Origin: Hymenobacter sp. J193
GTDB taxonomy: Bacteria; Bacteroidota; Bacteroidia; Cytophagales; Hymenobacteraceae
Direction: 5' to 3'
NCBI RefSeq assembly: GCF_024700075.1
Contig: NZ_JAJONE010000001.1
Coordinates: forward strand, 4,611,001-4,675,000
DNA length: 64,000 bases
The notes below the pieces were generated by a model. That model was not told the origin of the DNA. It was given only the letters and a program-made list of their open reading frames with translations, and made no database searches. A program made the translations under genes and the position numbers. Positions 63,951 to 64,000 of the stretch are shown one piece after another. Positions within the stretch are counted from its first letter, which is position 1. Each line of letters begins with the position of its first letter.

Positions 63951-64000
63951 ATTAATGTGCGAATGTGCGGGATGTGGAAAATGTGCTGCGCTTCGCTAAT
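63951..64000. repeat. Family D repeat, cut by the window edge
   Basis: ATTAATGTGCGAATGTGCGG ... AATGTGCTGCGCTTCGCTAAT matches the left half of the elements at 47239 and 49641. Third copy in the window. Confidence 0.8.

Overview
The window looks like a chromosomal segment of a high-GC member of the Bacteroidota, most probably a Hymenobacter-like Cytophagales bacterium. The evidence is Bacteroidota-type -7 promoter boxes (TAnnTTTG) upstream of several genes, a TamL-type lipoprotein BamA/TamA homologue, two GldM-like proteins, a DUF4369-TlpA lipoprotein, a fused E1 alpha/beta 2-oxoacid dehydrogenase, DUF4386 and DUF4265 proteins, frequent TTG/GTG starts with weak Shine-Dalgarno sites, and many long palindromic intergenic repeats. 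No tRNA, rRNA, CRISPR array, insertion sequence or prophage was seen.

Layout. 0-9.4 kb: 5' end of a helicase gene (cut by the window edge), small hypothetical genes, a DUF985 cupin, a glyoxalase-like protein, an NmrA-type reductase, an AraC regulator, two aldo/keto reductases and DUF1810. 9.4-23.3 kb (all minus strand): a large accessory operon whose core is SWIM zinc-finger protein, DUF5691, MoxR AAA+ ATPase, DUF5682 and VWA protein. This core resembles the uncharacterised E. coli YehL/YehM/YehP/YehQ set. Inserted into it are three SMI1/KNR4 proteins, an Imm51-like protein, a 2-oxoglutarate oxygenase, a lipoprotein and hypotheticals. 23.4-35.8 kb: RND/MMPL exporter, DUF4265/SRPBCC pair, serine hydrolase, thyA, aminotransferase IV, two GldM-like proteins, dprA, MerR. 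36-51 kb: alaS, two TonB-C-terminal proteins, gatB, two thioredoxin-like lipoproteins, thioesterase, pcm, sugar transferase, ribE. 51-64 kb: PAP2 phosphatase, hemF, metallo-hydrolase, GNAT, fused E1, tamL, TrmH-type methyltransferase, DUF4386, and an ECF sigma / membrane anti-sigma-like / beta-barrel triad.

The strongest candidate for an undescribed system is the 9.4-23.3 kb locus. A MoxR-VWA chaperone-like pair, a SWIM protein, an alpha-helical DUF5691 protein and a DUF5682 protein (which carries TIKI/TraB/EreA-like motifs) surround an island of immunity-type genes. A 26-codon remnant of the DUF5682 5' end survives on the far side of the island, at 17462-17542. This suggests that the island arrived by a duplication or insertion at the DUF5682 start.

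A caution applies to the whole window. Six genes (oxygenase, MoxR, SWIM, serine hydrolase, aminotransferase IV, DUF4386) carry eight frameshifts in total. Every one is the loss of a single base from a G/C run that should be 6-8 long. That pattern fits homopolymer sequencing error better than real gene decay, so these entries are typed as pseudogene only as the sequence stands.

At least seven families of palindromic repeats occupy intergenic gaps, gene ends and, in one case, the inside of the E1 reading frame.
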